From contig WBVU01000003.1 of assembly GCA_009192285.1 (NCBI GenBank), positions 1,519,973 through 1,583,972 on the forward strand: a stretch of DNA of 64,000 nucleotides, read 5' to 3'. Each line of letters starts with the position of its first letter. Position 1 is the first letter of the stretch. Position numbers and translations under genes: made by a program. The notes under the pieces are model-generated. The model had not been told where the DNA came from. It searched no databases and saw only the letters and a list, made by a program, of their open reading frames with translations. Shown here piece after piece: positions 35,181 through 46,532 of this stretch. This DNA is from Morchella semilibera. Lineage: Eukaryota > Ascomycota > Pezizomycetes > Pezizales > Morchellaceae.

Positions 35181-35580
35181 ATGGCTGAACCAGAAGAACG
35201 TGTTATCCCCTCGAATGCTGAAGATGCAGCACGCTTCAAGGCTATGGAGTCGATGGAAAGCACGGGTGAAGATACAGCGGTCAACAAGGAGTCGGCAGAG
35301 GCCCTCGGAAAGGCCATGCAGGACCTCAGCGTTGCAAAAACTACCCCCGCAAAGCCTGCCCCTGTAGCTTCAACGAAAGTAAACGCTGCAGATGTGGCCC
35401 TTATAATGGAGGAGATGGAGGTATAATTCATAATACTAAAACCCAACAGCTTGTAGTATTTATGCCAGTTTTACTAATTTCCCCTTCGAGCAGGTAACCA
35501 GGGCAAAGGCAACAGACGCTTTGAGGTCTTGTGAAGGAAATGTTGTGGAGGCTCTACGTACATTTGTCTACGCAAAATAA
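35181..35580 (+). CDS. HYPK-like NatA regulatory subunit (UBA-like)
   Basis: Exons are 35181-35420 and 35494-35580, giving 108 residues. The N-terminal ~65 residues are acidic and disordered, with ALGKAMQDLSV as a likely helix. The C-terminus, joined across a 73-bp intron (branch TTACTAAT), is a three-helix UBA-like domain: NAADVALIMEEMEVTRAKAT then DALRSCEGNVVEALRTFV. This is the HYPK/nascent-polypeptide-associated UBA pattern, in which the protein binds and inhibits the NatA N-terminal acetyltransferase (Naa15/Naa10) at the ribosome. Length (~110) fits fungal HYPK rather than the longer NAC-alpha, which would also need a NAC domain. The gene starts 143 bp from the upstream ATG of the divergent DAHP synthase, so the two probably share a compact bidirectional promoter. 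Confidence 0.82.
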
Positions 35581-36275
35581 AGCTCGTAGATAACAAGCGC
35601 TGGGCCCTGGGCAGAGGAAATCTGTTAGGCTCCGTTTGGATTCGCGCCTAAACATGTTTTACAGAGGTAAAAGCAATGATTCCGGACAGCAATGATTCCG
35701 GACAGCAATGTATTTAGGCCGTTTGGATAGGGCCGTTTTGTGATCGGCTCAAAATAGATTGCGATATAAAAAAACCTGTCTCTCCCACATCTTACAAAGT
35801 CATCATCGATGCTATATATAATAGATAATGAGCATTGCGGGGTGTGTGGGTTCGTAAAGGACGCGTACATATAGATAACTTGTTGGGTGTCGGTGTTGAG
35901 TTCATATGGGTGGAGTGGTAGTGTGTTATCCACTGAGTTGGCATTTTTAGTGCCCTCTGAAGAAACAAGGGTTCAACCTATCGAGTTTTTATCCAAAGAT
36001 TAGAGGGTGACAGAACATTTATTTGCGTGCCTTAATTGGTACGGTTCAACTTTTGCCCAGGGTCCGCCCAGGGCTTACGATTCTAAAACAATAGCTGGGC
36101 TCTGACCAGAGGCAAACGCATAACTCCACATTTCAACGAGTGGCCTCTGACTATTTCACAGGTACAAATATGCTCGCTCAAACTATCTAGTACATAGTTA
36201 CATGCAATATCTATGTCCCTTAGCCGATCCAGAAAAATATAAATAGCCACTCATTTAATAGCTAAACAAGCATCA
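35581..36275. other. Convergent intergenic region with repeat remnants
   Basis: This lies between HYPK (+) and MSH6 (-). It has a 16-bp tandem repeat (AGCAATGATTCCGGAC, 2.4 copies, 35672-35710) and two CCGTTTGGAT motifs (near 35632 and 35718). GC-rich inverted segments near 35596-35614 (CGCTGGGCCCTGGGCAG) and 36054-36075 (GCCCAGGGTCCGCCCAGGGC) hint at a decayed ~480-bp TIR element. No coding frame is supported. Confidence 0.45.
35672..35710. repeat. 16-bp tandem repeat, 2.4 copies
   Basis: The unit AGCAATGATTCCGGAC is present at 35672-35687 and 35688-35703 without mismatch, followed by a partial unit AGCAATG at 35704-35710. Confidence 0.9.
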
Positions 36276-39200
36276 TCATAAACATTTTATCGCCTGAACG
36301 ATTGACTTCATCGCATCATCACCAACATTGTTCCCCTTCAAAACCCAAGCTAAATCACTTTGTAAACCTAGAGGAATGTAAGTACCAGCACGGGCTGAGT
36401 CCAAGCTATCTTTTAAACGCGAAGTATGTTCAAATTTCTTCGCAGCTTCTTCCGCTCTATCGATGATGCGCTTGTTGATGCCACACATAGCCGCGCAATG
36501 CTAAGTGAAGAAAGCAAAGTCAGTGCATAGAATGAATAGTAGGGAAAACAATCAACATACCATTCCAAAAGAGCCTTCAGCAACACCTTCCTCTAATTTG
36601 TATAAGAAAGTAATATTCCTATTTTCTTCATCTACGTGGATCTGCATACGTCTAGCCTCAATCTCGGGATGATGAGAAAACTCTGACGCCAGCGAATGAT
36701 AATGAGTTGCAAAGTATCCAATGCAGCCTATGTGGGTCGCTACATGATGAAGTACGGCCTGTGCGACAGCAACGCCATCATAGGAAGATGTACCGCGTCC
36801 AAGTTCATCAAGAATGACCAAAGAACGCGGCGTAGCTTCCGAAAGTATTTTCTTCGTCTCTGCCAGTTCGACAAAGAACGTACTTTGGGCTGCAAAAATA
36901 TTGTCATTTGCCCCAAGGCGACTCATAATGCGATCCACAGGAGTAAGTCTCGCAGATTTACAAGGGACATAACATCCTATTTGTGCCATTATAACGCCGA
37001 CACATGTCTGCAGTGAATTGTTAGCCGAACGGATCCCTTAGAGGAAGTCAAACATACCATCCTAAGAACTGTGGATTTTCCAGCTGCATTCGCTCCGGTC
37101 AGGAGAGTGATATTGGGATTCACTCCCCCTAATTTTATGTTATTAGGGATGAAATCCGTAACACTAGATATATCAGTCGAGTTCTCTTCAATTTTTGATA
37201 TGAACCACACCTAGAAATCATAGTGGGATGACGGAGTTCTTCAAAATCCAGAACACTTCTCTTGCTATCAACAAAAGTAGGCCTGCAGCTCAAGTCGCCA
37301 AGATCTGCAGAGGACCTAGCGAGACTGATCAGACAATCCAAGTGGGCAATAACCTTGACAGCATTGAGCCATTTAGGATAGTCCGTATCAAATCTTGCGA
37401 AGAAGCGTCCTGAAACGCCTTCAACAATTTGCGCATGGGTCTCCTGTGCCTCTCGAAAAGATCTAACAAGTTTCCTAATTTCAGGGAAATAGAAACGCTT
37501 GATCTTTTGGGTTCCAGACATTTGAACCCAACTCTTAGGAACACTTTTCCAATATTTGGATGGCACTTCGACTAAGTAAATTTCTTTACCAATGTCGGCA
37601 AATTTGAGTTCTTTGCACCTAGAGGAATGTTAGAAACCCTCTTTTTCTTTGTGTGTTATAACTATACTCACTTCAACTTGACCTTGTATTCCTTCAGTAC
37701 TGTATGAAGCTCATCAATTATGCTCTCAATAGTGTCTTGAGACTCATCAAAATCGAGCTCTACTCCTCTTTCAGGCACAAGAATACCTGCAGACCTGACT
37801 TTCTCGCGGTCAAAGGCCAATTCCCAAGGTTGCAAACATTCCTTTAAATCAGGCATGCTGGAGATTAATTTCCCAATCAGGCCTTCTCCCCCACCATACG
37901 CTTGTATATCTTCCATAGCGTCACGAATTTGTTCAAATCCTTCAAGAATACGAAGAAAATCGATAGCTTTACAGGTTCCGGCGTGAACCCTAGATATTAG
38001 GCGCTCAAGGTCATTAATCTTACTCAGCCTTGAAACAAAGGCATCCCGAAAACCAGTGTCCGCATTTAGAGCGTCAACGGCATCAAGTCTCGCATTGATC
38101 TTATCGGCATCAGCAAGCGGGTGACAAAGCCACTGTTTGAACATCCGTTTCCCAAATGGTGTTATGCATCTATTCAGCAAGGAGAATAAAGTTCCTTGTG
38201 GGCCTCCATCATAAGAATTCGCAAAAATCTTGAGTACAATAAGCTACTAGCTAAGAACATGGGCAGGGACAAGGAAAAGGACAAGATTATATCTTACTTC
38301 AAGATTTAAGAGCGTTTGCCCATCTAAGACCAAGGATGTTGCCTTCCTTATAGGGTCGTACCAATGAAAGTTACCAATACTGATGAGTTCTTGGTCGATT
38401 TGGAGCTAAGCTGGAGTTAATGACAGAACACATTAAGATAAAGGATTAATTATACCTTTTGCAGATAGCACAAAAGTGCACCGAACGCGGACATCACGAG
38501 CTCCTTATCTTTAGAGGCACGGAGTGCCTCGGGCCATTTCTCCATATCATCATCTGATTCGCCAGGGAAGTAATTTTTACTCATAATCTCACGGATTGTT
38601 GCTCCTGCTTCTAAGAATTCCTGGTTTGGTTTGAATTTATTCCAAATGGTTGTTAAAGGAGTATTGCTCTTCAAGATTCTAAGAGCTGGGGTAGAGATAA
38701 GTCCCTAAAAAGGGTGTCAGTTGACATATTGATGGCACCGATGTATGCGTTTTACCTTTTCAAGGATCAATTCCCTTGGCCGTATTTGCGCAATCAAGGT
38801 TTCAAACTTGGTGAGTTCTAGATCATCCTCGAATTCTGACATTGAGAATTCACCAGTCGAAGTATCAACGAAGCAGATACCGAAAGATGGCTTTCCATCT
38901 TCAACAGACTCCTACTTCGAAATTAGAACTATCACCCGTAGAGACCTTAGAAGTAAGGAACAGCAGGTTTTATCCACCTTTATCGCGGCACAGTAGGTGG
39001 CCATATCGTCCTGTAACATCGATTCATCTACCAGAGTTCCTCCAGTCAAGATACAACCTAATTCACGCCTGATAATTTTTTCCTCTTTTTCGGACTTAGA
39101 TCCCTTCTCACGCATCTCTTTACCCAAAGCGGTCTCTTTCTGGTCAACGCGTGCAACTTTGTAGCCCTTTGCGATGAATTGTGAAGCCCACATATCAAAT

Positions 39201-40427
39201 GATGTTACTGGAACACCAACCATTGTCATGTTGACACGCTCAGTCATCTTTAAATCAAACTCCTGATGCCCGATAGTAGCATCGTCCTCAAACAATTCAA
39301 AAAACTTCCCCTTCTTGAAAAACACCACGGTGTCATAGAGTTTGCACTTTATCTCCCAATACTGCTTCTCGAAGGGGGAAAATTTGACCCATGCGTAATT
39401 TGGTATGAAGAGGGTTCTAGGATCGTATTCGGGGTCACCGGCTAAGCATATGTCAACATCACTCCCAAATCATTGTTTGTCTAGATGTTCATAACCCACG
39501 TCTATTTCCATCGGCATCTCGCACATCAACCAACCACTCGTAACGTACGTCTTTCTCCCCTTTCTTTGAGGTTGTTGAATTATCTGCGCCCTTTGGAGCT
39601 CTAGGCTGAGGAGAAGGTTTGACGGGGGTAGAATTGCCATTTGCTTGCTTAAATGCAAACTTTGATGTGCTTATTGGTTTCTTGAGAGCTGGCTCTACCG
39701 GCAGCTGCTTCCTTTTCTTTGAACCCTGCGGCCGGGGCAATTCTACATCGCTTTCTACACCGCCCATCCAGTCAGTGGGGTGAGCAATTATGCCAAGGCA
39801 CTGTGAATAGGTGGTACCATCATCGTCAACCACAAAATCATCTTCCTCGTAATCATCCCTAATAGCCCTTCGAGTTCGTTTAGCCCCTAAGTATGTTAGA
39901 AATTTTTTTCCAGAAGACCCGAAATTTATACCTCTAACTGGAAGTTCCTCTTCCTCCTCCTCTTGATCGCTGAATTCTTTATCACTATCTAGCTTACAGG
40001 CAGCCTAATAATACGTAAGCTTGGACCAAGGCCAACAATATTGCAGGTACGGAAAGACATACAACTTTTGCAGTTGGGCTTGAGGGTAGGAAGTTAAAGG
40101 CAACTACAGGTATCCTTGATGATTAGCAGCGCAAATATGCCTTCTCTTTAGATAAAGCTTGCCTTTTCTCTTCCTAGTATTAGCCGCCTCGCCACTGGGC
40201 GAAGAGCTCTTCGTAAGAGGAATTGCCTTTGGGGTAACATCCTCTTCCGTTGTCATTTCAACATCATTTTCGATAGACGATTGGGCTTCTTTTTTCGGGG
40301 TGGGCGGGTCTAGTGCTTTTGGAGTAAAAAATGCTAGTAGGGTACGCTGTTTGCTGGAAGAGGGTGGAGCTTTTTTAGATGCATCTCCCCTTTTGGGTGT
40401 CTTGCTTTCTGCGCTAGCCCTCCTCAT
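36276..40427 (-). CDS. msh6: DNA mismatch repair protein MSH6
   Basis: MSH6 pairs with MSH2 (MutS-alpha) to recognise base mismatches and small loops. The N-terminus (start ATG 40427) has a PCNA-binding box QRTLLAFF (about residues 27-34) in a disordered tail. Exons 2-12 resolve cleanly: 40004-39932, 39886-39500, 39441-38978, 38911-38756, 38704-38456, 38405-38298, 38228-37672, 37618-37211, 37163-37058, 37007-36561 and 36500-36276. Domain landmarks: [20 protein letters not shown]; the mismatch-binding F-x-E motif in [68 protein letters not shown]; then the ATPase with Walker [25 protein letters not shown], Walker [17 protein letters not shown] and FATHYHSLA. It ends with [14 protein letters not shown] and a helix-turn-helix. 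Total is ~1,160 residues. The junction between exon 1 (to about 40130) and exon 2 is not resolved: no canonical donor keeps the frame. Confidence 0.92.
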
Positions 40428-41317
40428 TTTTTTGTGCAATTGAAGCAATTGAGTATATACGTATGCGAGAGAGCAAGTACTGGTATGTGAGTATGGTAGG
40501 GATATAGTACGATCTGTTGTTTTGTCCCTGTCTAGTACCAAGGGCCTGGGAGTACTAGGAAGTCGCGTCGCGTGGTGGCACACACGTTACTTTACATAAC
40601 CACAGTTGTAGTCAACGATTGCCAAGCCTCACGACTTAAGTCCCTCGTTTAACAAGAGTTGAATCCAGCAGCAGATCACTGGGGGTGAGCATATGTACTT
40701 AAATTGGGCTAGGGAGAACAGATTGCGTCATAGAGAATTTGGTGTAATTCTGGATCATGAAGGATCACTCATCTCACGTGCTTCTATCATTAATATACAT
40801 GTAGGTAGGACGAACCCTACTGTACCTACAAATATTTTGGCATGATAGTACATGTAGAGTATGTACTACAAAGTACATGTACATGTATGTATGAGCTCCT
40901 AGTGCCCTAGTACTGGTGGCTTGAGATTTTGGACATTTCAATGCACAGTTTGATAACGGACTTGAGCCGAAGATGTCATATTAAATCCGAATCATTTTGA
41001 TGAGTGGCTGTAAGTACTCCATACATGTACTTACTTATATGTACGAGGTTGTGGCCAAAAAAAAATCCGGTTGAGCGCACGTTGCAACAGTAATACATAC
41101 CGGCGACGAGTCAATATCAAATGATCGATGTATTTAATTCCCCCAAAGCTTCATATGTCTTATATAGGAGGTAAATATCTCATCGTGTTGTTGAGATATC
41201 GAGGTGGACGTTGGATACTCACTTACCCTTGACACCGTGGTACAAGTTGTGGCCAAAAAGATCTGGTAACGCACCTACACCTATGTAGCTAGCAATGTAA
41301 ACCGCACCACCGCGCTC

Positions 41318-41400
41318 TACTTGCCAAATTTTTAAGTTTAGGACGAGATGTAACCAAAAGTTGGGTGGCAACCGTCCTAAACTTGAAAATCCGGCAAGTA
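41318..41400. repeat. 83-bp hairpin element with 28-bp arms
   Basis: The left arm 41318-41345 begins TACTTGCCAAATTT; the right arm 41373-41400 is its reverse complement with 3 mismatches in 28. The loop is 27 bp. It has no coding content and could be a MITE remnant or a structured regulatory or RNA element. Confidence 0.7.
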
Positions 41401-41410
41401 CTCACACCGG

Positions 41411-41533
41411 AGTACCGCCAAATTGGCTATGCATATGAGATCAAAATTGCTATAAGCAGACCTGATCTCCTTCAATCGTGAATGAGGTAATCCCTGGCCG
41501 GAGATAGCCAATTTTTCGAGTTTTTGCGGTACT
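41411..41533. repeat. Imperfect inverted repeat next to the hairpin element
   Basis: AGTACCGCCAAATTGGCTAT at 41411-41430 is matched in inverse orientation at 41504-41533 (ATAGCCAATTT...GCGGTACT), where the second copy holds about 10 extra bases. Its sequence is related to the neighbouring 28-bp arms (TACTTGCCAAAT), so both may belong to one nested element. Confidence 0.55.
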
Positions 41534-42101
41534 TGGCTTGGTAGATGCACCCTGGATGTGATTCCCCACCAGGGTGCTGTCGTTCCATTTAACTCTCACT
41601 TAGGTTATAATTATGTGTAGTACACAGCCTAAGTAAGACCCCAGGTTTCATTTGTCTCACAATCCGACTAGTAGGGACCATCCCCGCTTGCATTTCCCCG
41701 CTTAAATACCCAATTAAATTAGTGCACACGAGACGTTCGTCGGTACATAATACCCACTTGACCTCACAGGCCTCATCCGCCCAACCTAATCGTCTTGAAA
41801 GCGCTCATTACTTCAGCTTTCGTAAGTCTTATTACCACTAGACATCATTATCTATTCAACTTGCAGAACTTGAATTGGCAAGAGCACAAGTTCACGCGGT
41901 TAATTTACGAGCAAATGCTAGCTATCTAGCTAGCCGGATCAAATCAAATATCAAATAGCAATTGCTATGTCAACAGATCTCTTGGGATCTAGCATATTAA
42001 CAACCTTTTCCCATATATCAGAGAATCGTAACGGATACCAAAACGCGGGGTTTTAGGGATCTAGCACAATGTGTATGTTGAGATCAGTCTTCTGAGACAA
42101 C

Positions 42102-45100
42102 ATGAGTTCACGCTTCGCCGCTGACAGCTGGTTAGACGTCAACGCTATTCTTTCTCCCTCACTTGGGAAAACAACTGTCATGAAAAATGGAGTAGGAAAG
42201 CCGGTATGGTCATTGAAATCTCTGCCCAACCTCAGTTATAGTTTGGTATTGACATGGATTTCAAAAGATCCATTTCGTGGCATTGCTAGAAACCTCGCAG
42301 GATAATAGATATAAAGATGAAGGTTGGATTGTGCAGCTTTGGTACAGGACCGGTGCAGGATGGCAGGAAGCAGAGTTCACTCTTAATAATGATCTCTCGC
42401 AGGTAGTCATCAATGCGCAAACATGGATATCGTGTGTGGGCTAATATTTACCTAGATTTCGGGATATCACGGGCTTTCCGATCTTAAGCGGAGAGTTTAC
42501 AACTTAGATATTTACCAGGAATCAACCCAGCCATTGCAGTTTACGCTTAGATTTAAGCCTGATGAGAATAGCCCATGGATGTGGAGCAAAGAGCAATCAG
42601 GGACAGCCGATGGCCGTCTCATTTTCCAAAGGAACTATGACGTTCCTAGCGATCAGTTACAATTTGATGGGTTATTCGAGGGGGTCGATTCTACCCTCGC
42701 AATAAAGACAGCGGCCAGTGATGTATCCGACACTAATCTTTATATAGTCTCTGGATCTGTTTCACCTGGGACAGGTGATGTTGTTCTAGGAACCCCTTTG
42801 TTGTTGGAGAATTTCTATGCATTAGTAAGGTTAGCTCTCATTATATAAGACCGACAACTAATGTAATCAGGTGAAACTGAGCCCTTCGTGGATGGGCCCA
42901 CGTCAAGGCACGTCTCAATTTTCAGTGGATTGTGATGCTGTTATGGTAGGATTCGTGCGCTCAGATGGTCGACATGTCGTCATCCTTGGGATATCTGGTG
43001 TTGATGCTTGCACGACTTTCGTTCAATCGTCCGAAGGGAGGCTTATCCTAAGGACAAGAAACGACGGGATAGTGGATGAACATCACCGAGCTATTGTGGC
43101 CACTGGTTTTGAGTACCAAAGAACGGTTGACGCTGTATTTTATCAAGCTAGAGAAATGATCAGATCACGGAAGGTTATCCAAGACGATCAAGGCATAGCA
43201 AAGGATAACGATGACGAGCCTGCTCCTTTACCCGCTTGGTACCAGACCTGGTAGTCCCCGTTACCTACAAAGTACCACCAACAAGAAAACTGAGCGTTAT
43301 TAGGTTTGATGGACTTGCATATTGCACTTGGAATAGCTTAGGTAGTGAACTCTCTGAGGACAAGATAATTTCTGCTCTTCAAGACTTGTCAGATAGCGGC
43401 ATAAATGGTTAAACCCCCGCCCAATCTCTATCAAGTCTGTACTTATACACCCCTTATAGTTTCCACCTTAATTATTGATGATAACTGGCAGACCTTGGTA
43501 GGGAATCTTTAATTGAAACTGCAGGGTTGATGGTTGACTAATTATCATCGAACATAGGACGAAAACCGTCGCTGGGTTCATTTTGAGGCAAACAAAAACT
43601 TTCCCAATGGGTTGGCGCATACAACCTCAGAGATTAGAAAACGCTTCACAAATATCAAACACATAGCAGTATGGCATGCCCTGGTGAGCACATGGCAACA
43701 CAAGCTGCTATTGGTTTGGGAGAATTTTCGCTAACAAGAGGATCAGCTGGGATACTGGGAAGGAATTTCTCCAGGAGGATTTATTGACACTAACTATAAA
43801 TGCACTACAGTAAAGTGGCATGGGGGCCATGATGTCCGCGTTGTTGATGAGTCGGATGTGAGTCGGATGTATAACGACTTTTACAAGTAAGAATACTGCC
43901 AATCTGTTAAACTGTAGTTTTATCAGAAGGTTCCTAATATTTTTTAAGGTTTCTTGTAGCTGCTGGAGTTGATTCTGTCAAATGTGATAATCAAGCTGCC
44001 ATCGATGAGTTCGATGAAGGCCCTGTTCGTCAACGTTTAAGTCGCGCATACCAAGATGCCTTTAAACTACACAGCTTGAAATGGTTTTCTCGAAGAGTGA
44101 TTTATTGTATGATTTTTTTTATAACACAGTCAGATGCAAATCTTTGAGCTTGCTGACACTTTTAGGCATGGAGCATTCCCCTTATATATTGTTCCGTGCG
44201 TTGTTACCTCATAACAGCCCTCGGGTTCTTTTTAGAAATTCTGATGGTAAGATATATAAACTTAATTTTGAAAGTCAAAGAAGCCATTGAGGTTGACAAT
44301 TGAGCAGATTTCTTCCCAGAAATCCCAAGCTCGCATGCTTGGCATGTATTCGCTAATGCTTTGAACAATATATTTACTTCCCATCTCAATGGTTTACCAG
44401 ACTGGGACATGTTTCAATCAGCTCTACCCGAATACGCTGGTTTTCACGCAGCTGCTCGATGCATATCAGGCGGCCCTATTTACATCACAGACACCCCAGG
44501 TCAACACGATATCGCTCTCATAAAACAAATGAGTGCTGTGACCTCTCAAGGACATACAGTTATTCTTCGCCCCGGCCGTGTAGCCCTTCCCGTAGACCCA
44601 TTCATGGCCTATAATAGCAATCAATTACTAAAAGTCGGGAACAGTTGTGGTAGTATTGGAGGAAGCTCGTTTATGGCAGTTTTTAATATTTCAGAGATGG
44701 AAAATTCGGAGCTGATCTCTATTGACGATTTCCCTGGAATGTTGTCAGAGGAAAAATACGTTGTCCGGTCTCATAGGACCGGAGAGATATGCGGAATTTA
44801 TACCCAAGGAAAGGGAAATCTTATCCGCACAACACTTCTCCCTCGAGGCTGGGAATTTTATACTGCTACTCCTGTATACGAACTTGCGCATGCGGGTGCA
44901 GAGAAATCATTCTCCTTTGGCATATTTGGAGTTATATCTGCCATGTCGGGTGCAGCGGCCATCGTTAAGCAGTCCATAAAGACGGAGGCAAAGCGATTCA
45001 CAATTTCGGTCACCTTAAAAGCACTAGGAACTCTAGGTAATCTCGCTAGCCATATGGATGAACCCTGTAAGGAGAATCACAGACTCACTGTCATAGGCTT

Positions 45101-45296
45101 TTATATCTCAGATCTTGCCTCACGAGATATTTCGAATTTCCTCATAACAATTTCTGGACAAGTCATTCCATTTAGCACTGTCAAGAAAAATATTCAGAGC
45201 GATACTGTACTTCAAGTGGATATTGAGACTGCATGGAAAGAGCTAGGGCTGACACCTGGCTGGTCGAATGAGGTTACTATAATTTTTTACATCTAG
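42102..45296 (+). CDS. GH36 raffinose synthase / Sip1-like alpha-galactosidase family protein
   Basis: Eleven exons: 42102-42203, 42268-42402, 42456-42824, 42871-43250, 43304-43407, 43460-43497, 43558-43683, 43747-43886, 43949-44106, 44166-44246 and 44308-45296, giving 873 residues. Unspliced, the region looks broken by stops, but every intron (51-66 bp) restores the frame. The N-terminal beta-sandwich includes PWMWSKEQSGTADGRLIF. The catalytic barrel starts FDGLAYCTWNSLG and continues with STLIIDDNWQTL, HIAVWHALLGYWEGISPGG, AAGVDSVKCDNQAAIDEF (the Asp in KCD aligns with the GH36 nucleophile), VLFRNSDDFFPEIPSSHAWH, GLPDWDMFQSALPEYAGFHA and CISGGPIYITDTPGQHD (the Asp in ITD is the likely acid/base). 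Plant relatives are raffinose synthase and seed-imbibition proteins acting on alpha-galactosides; for fungal members the substrate is not settled. There is no signal peptide, so it is probably cytosolic. Confidence 0.9.
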
Positions 45297-45974
45297 GATA
45301 CTGCACATATGAAGTTTTTATGGGCTGGTTAGCGGAGAAGGTATCTATTTTTCGTTTTTCAACGAGTATTATCTTTACGGGTATTTTCTCGGATATCGGA
45401 AGCGTCGAACTTGAATAATCAATGTCAGACGTTTACCAATCTCGTATTGCTACATAATGCACATGTCTGTATGGAACTTGCCCTTATGTGATACCTTCTA
45501 CTCTAGCAGATCAACCATGGTTCCTAAAACAACATGCACATGCAACGACGGGTGTACCTACGACATGTCTCAGTAGAATGATTCACCTGCGTGTGGGTAA
45601 CTGACAGAAATCTGATCTCATGTGAAGACCACTATTCTCGATCCACTCAATCTCAATTATCGTCGCAAATCTTAAACTTAGAAACCAAAGAATTGATGTG
45701 AGGGGAATTCAGAAACAGAAACAAAGTTATCGACCTCAACCCTGGCCCTGGACCCTACCAAATCCTAACCAATCACAGTCTCCCGGAACGCCCAGGCAGC
45801 TTTTACCTCCACGTTTCCCACCAAATACCCTAACCGTATACAGCTAGTCTCAGGGGCGCTCCATCCACTCACCCACACCTACCATATCTGTCCTTTACAC
45901 GTCCTCGAAGTAGATAAGAAGTCTGATTTCCAATTCCGAGGAGCAAAAACCTCGGAAATCTCAACACACTCAAA
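45297..45974. other. Intergenic region between plus-strand genes
   Basis: This is the 3' flank of the GH36 gene and the promoter of the FKBP gene. The last ~250 bases are C/T-rich. Nothing else is recognised. Confidence 0.5.
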
Positions 45975-46532
45975 ATGCGCGTCTCAACTATCATCTCGCT
46001 CGTCGCCTCAGCGCTCGTCGCCTCCGCCACTGCGGAGGAGCTCAAGATTGAAAAGGTCAAGGAGATTGAGTGTGTCAGGAAGACCAAGGTTCGAGCTCTC
46101 CTACTATCCGGGGCGCGGGAAGCGCACAGGGGGAGAGCGCGGAGGAATTGACATGGAATCTAACATTATGATTTATAGGAGGGAGACACAATCCAGGTCC
46201 ACTACCGTGGTACCCTCGAGGACGGCACAGAGTTTGATGCCTCATACAACCGTGGTCAACCCTTTGTCTTCCAGCTGGGACAGGGCAGAGTCATCAAGGG
46301 ATGGGATCAGGGGTTGTTGGACATGTGCATCGGTGACGAGAGAAAGCTGACTATCCCATATGATCTTGCTTATGGAGAGCGAGGAATGCCGCCAGTCATC
46401 CCGCCTAAGGCTACCTTGAGTATGTTTCTGCAAATCCCATGTTTGGTCCTGGTTGCTAACATCGACCCTCTAGTCTTCCAGACCGAACTGCTTGGGATCC
46501 AGGGATATACCCCCGAGAAGGTTGAATTGTAG
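45975..46532 (+). CDS. FKBP-type peptidyl-prolyl isomerase, ER (FKBP2-like)
   Basis: Exons are 45975-46088, 46179-46419 and 46474-46532, giving 137 residues. An N-terminal signal peptide [20 protein letters not shown] is followed by [19 protein letters not shown] single FKBP domain then shows [77 protein letters not shown] and [12 protein letters not shown]. The residues lining the prolyl and FK506 pocket (Y in VHYRG, F/D in EFDAS, V-I in GRVIKGW, W in KGWDQ, Y in LAYGERG) are kept. FKBP2-type enzymes act on secretory proteins in the ER. The C-terminus KVEL ends in EL as the H/KDEL retrieval signals do, but with Val at the D position. Length is typical. Confidence 0.93.

Larger units (their letters stand above)
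40428..42101. other. Divergent intergenic region, 1.7 kb, repeat-rich
   Basis: This is the shared upstream region of MSH6 (-) and the GH36 gene (+). It is dense in TACATGTA (40796, 40849-40856, 40874-40881, 40880-40887, about 41022). A direct repeat containing GTTGTGGCCAAAAA occurs near 41046 and 41249. Two inverted-repeat structures at 41318-41400 and 41411-41533 are listed separately. No gene is seen. Confidence 0.55.

Noticed and set aside
42102-45296. GH36 gene as a pseudogene, because many stops and short frames appear unspliced
   Set aside because: Ten GT..AG introns restore one continuous 873-codon frame with all conserved blocks; every exon phase adds up.
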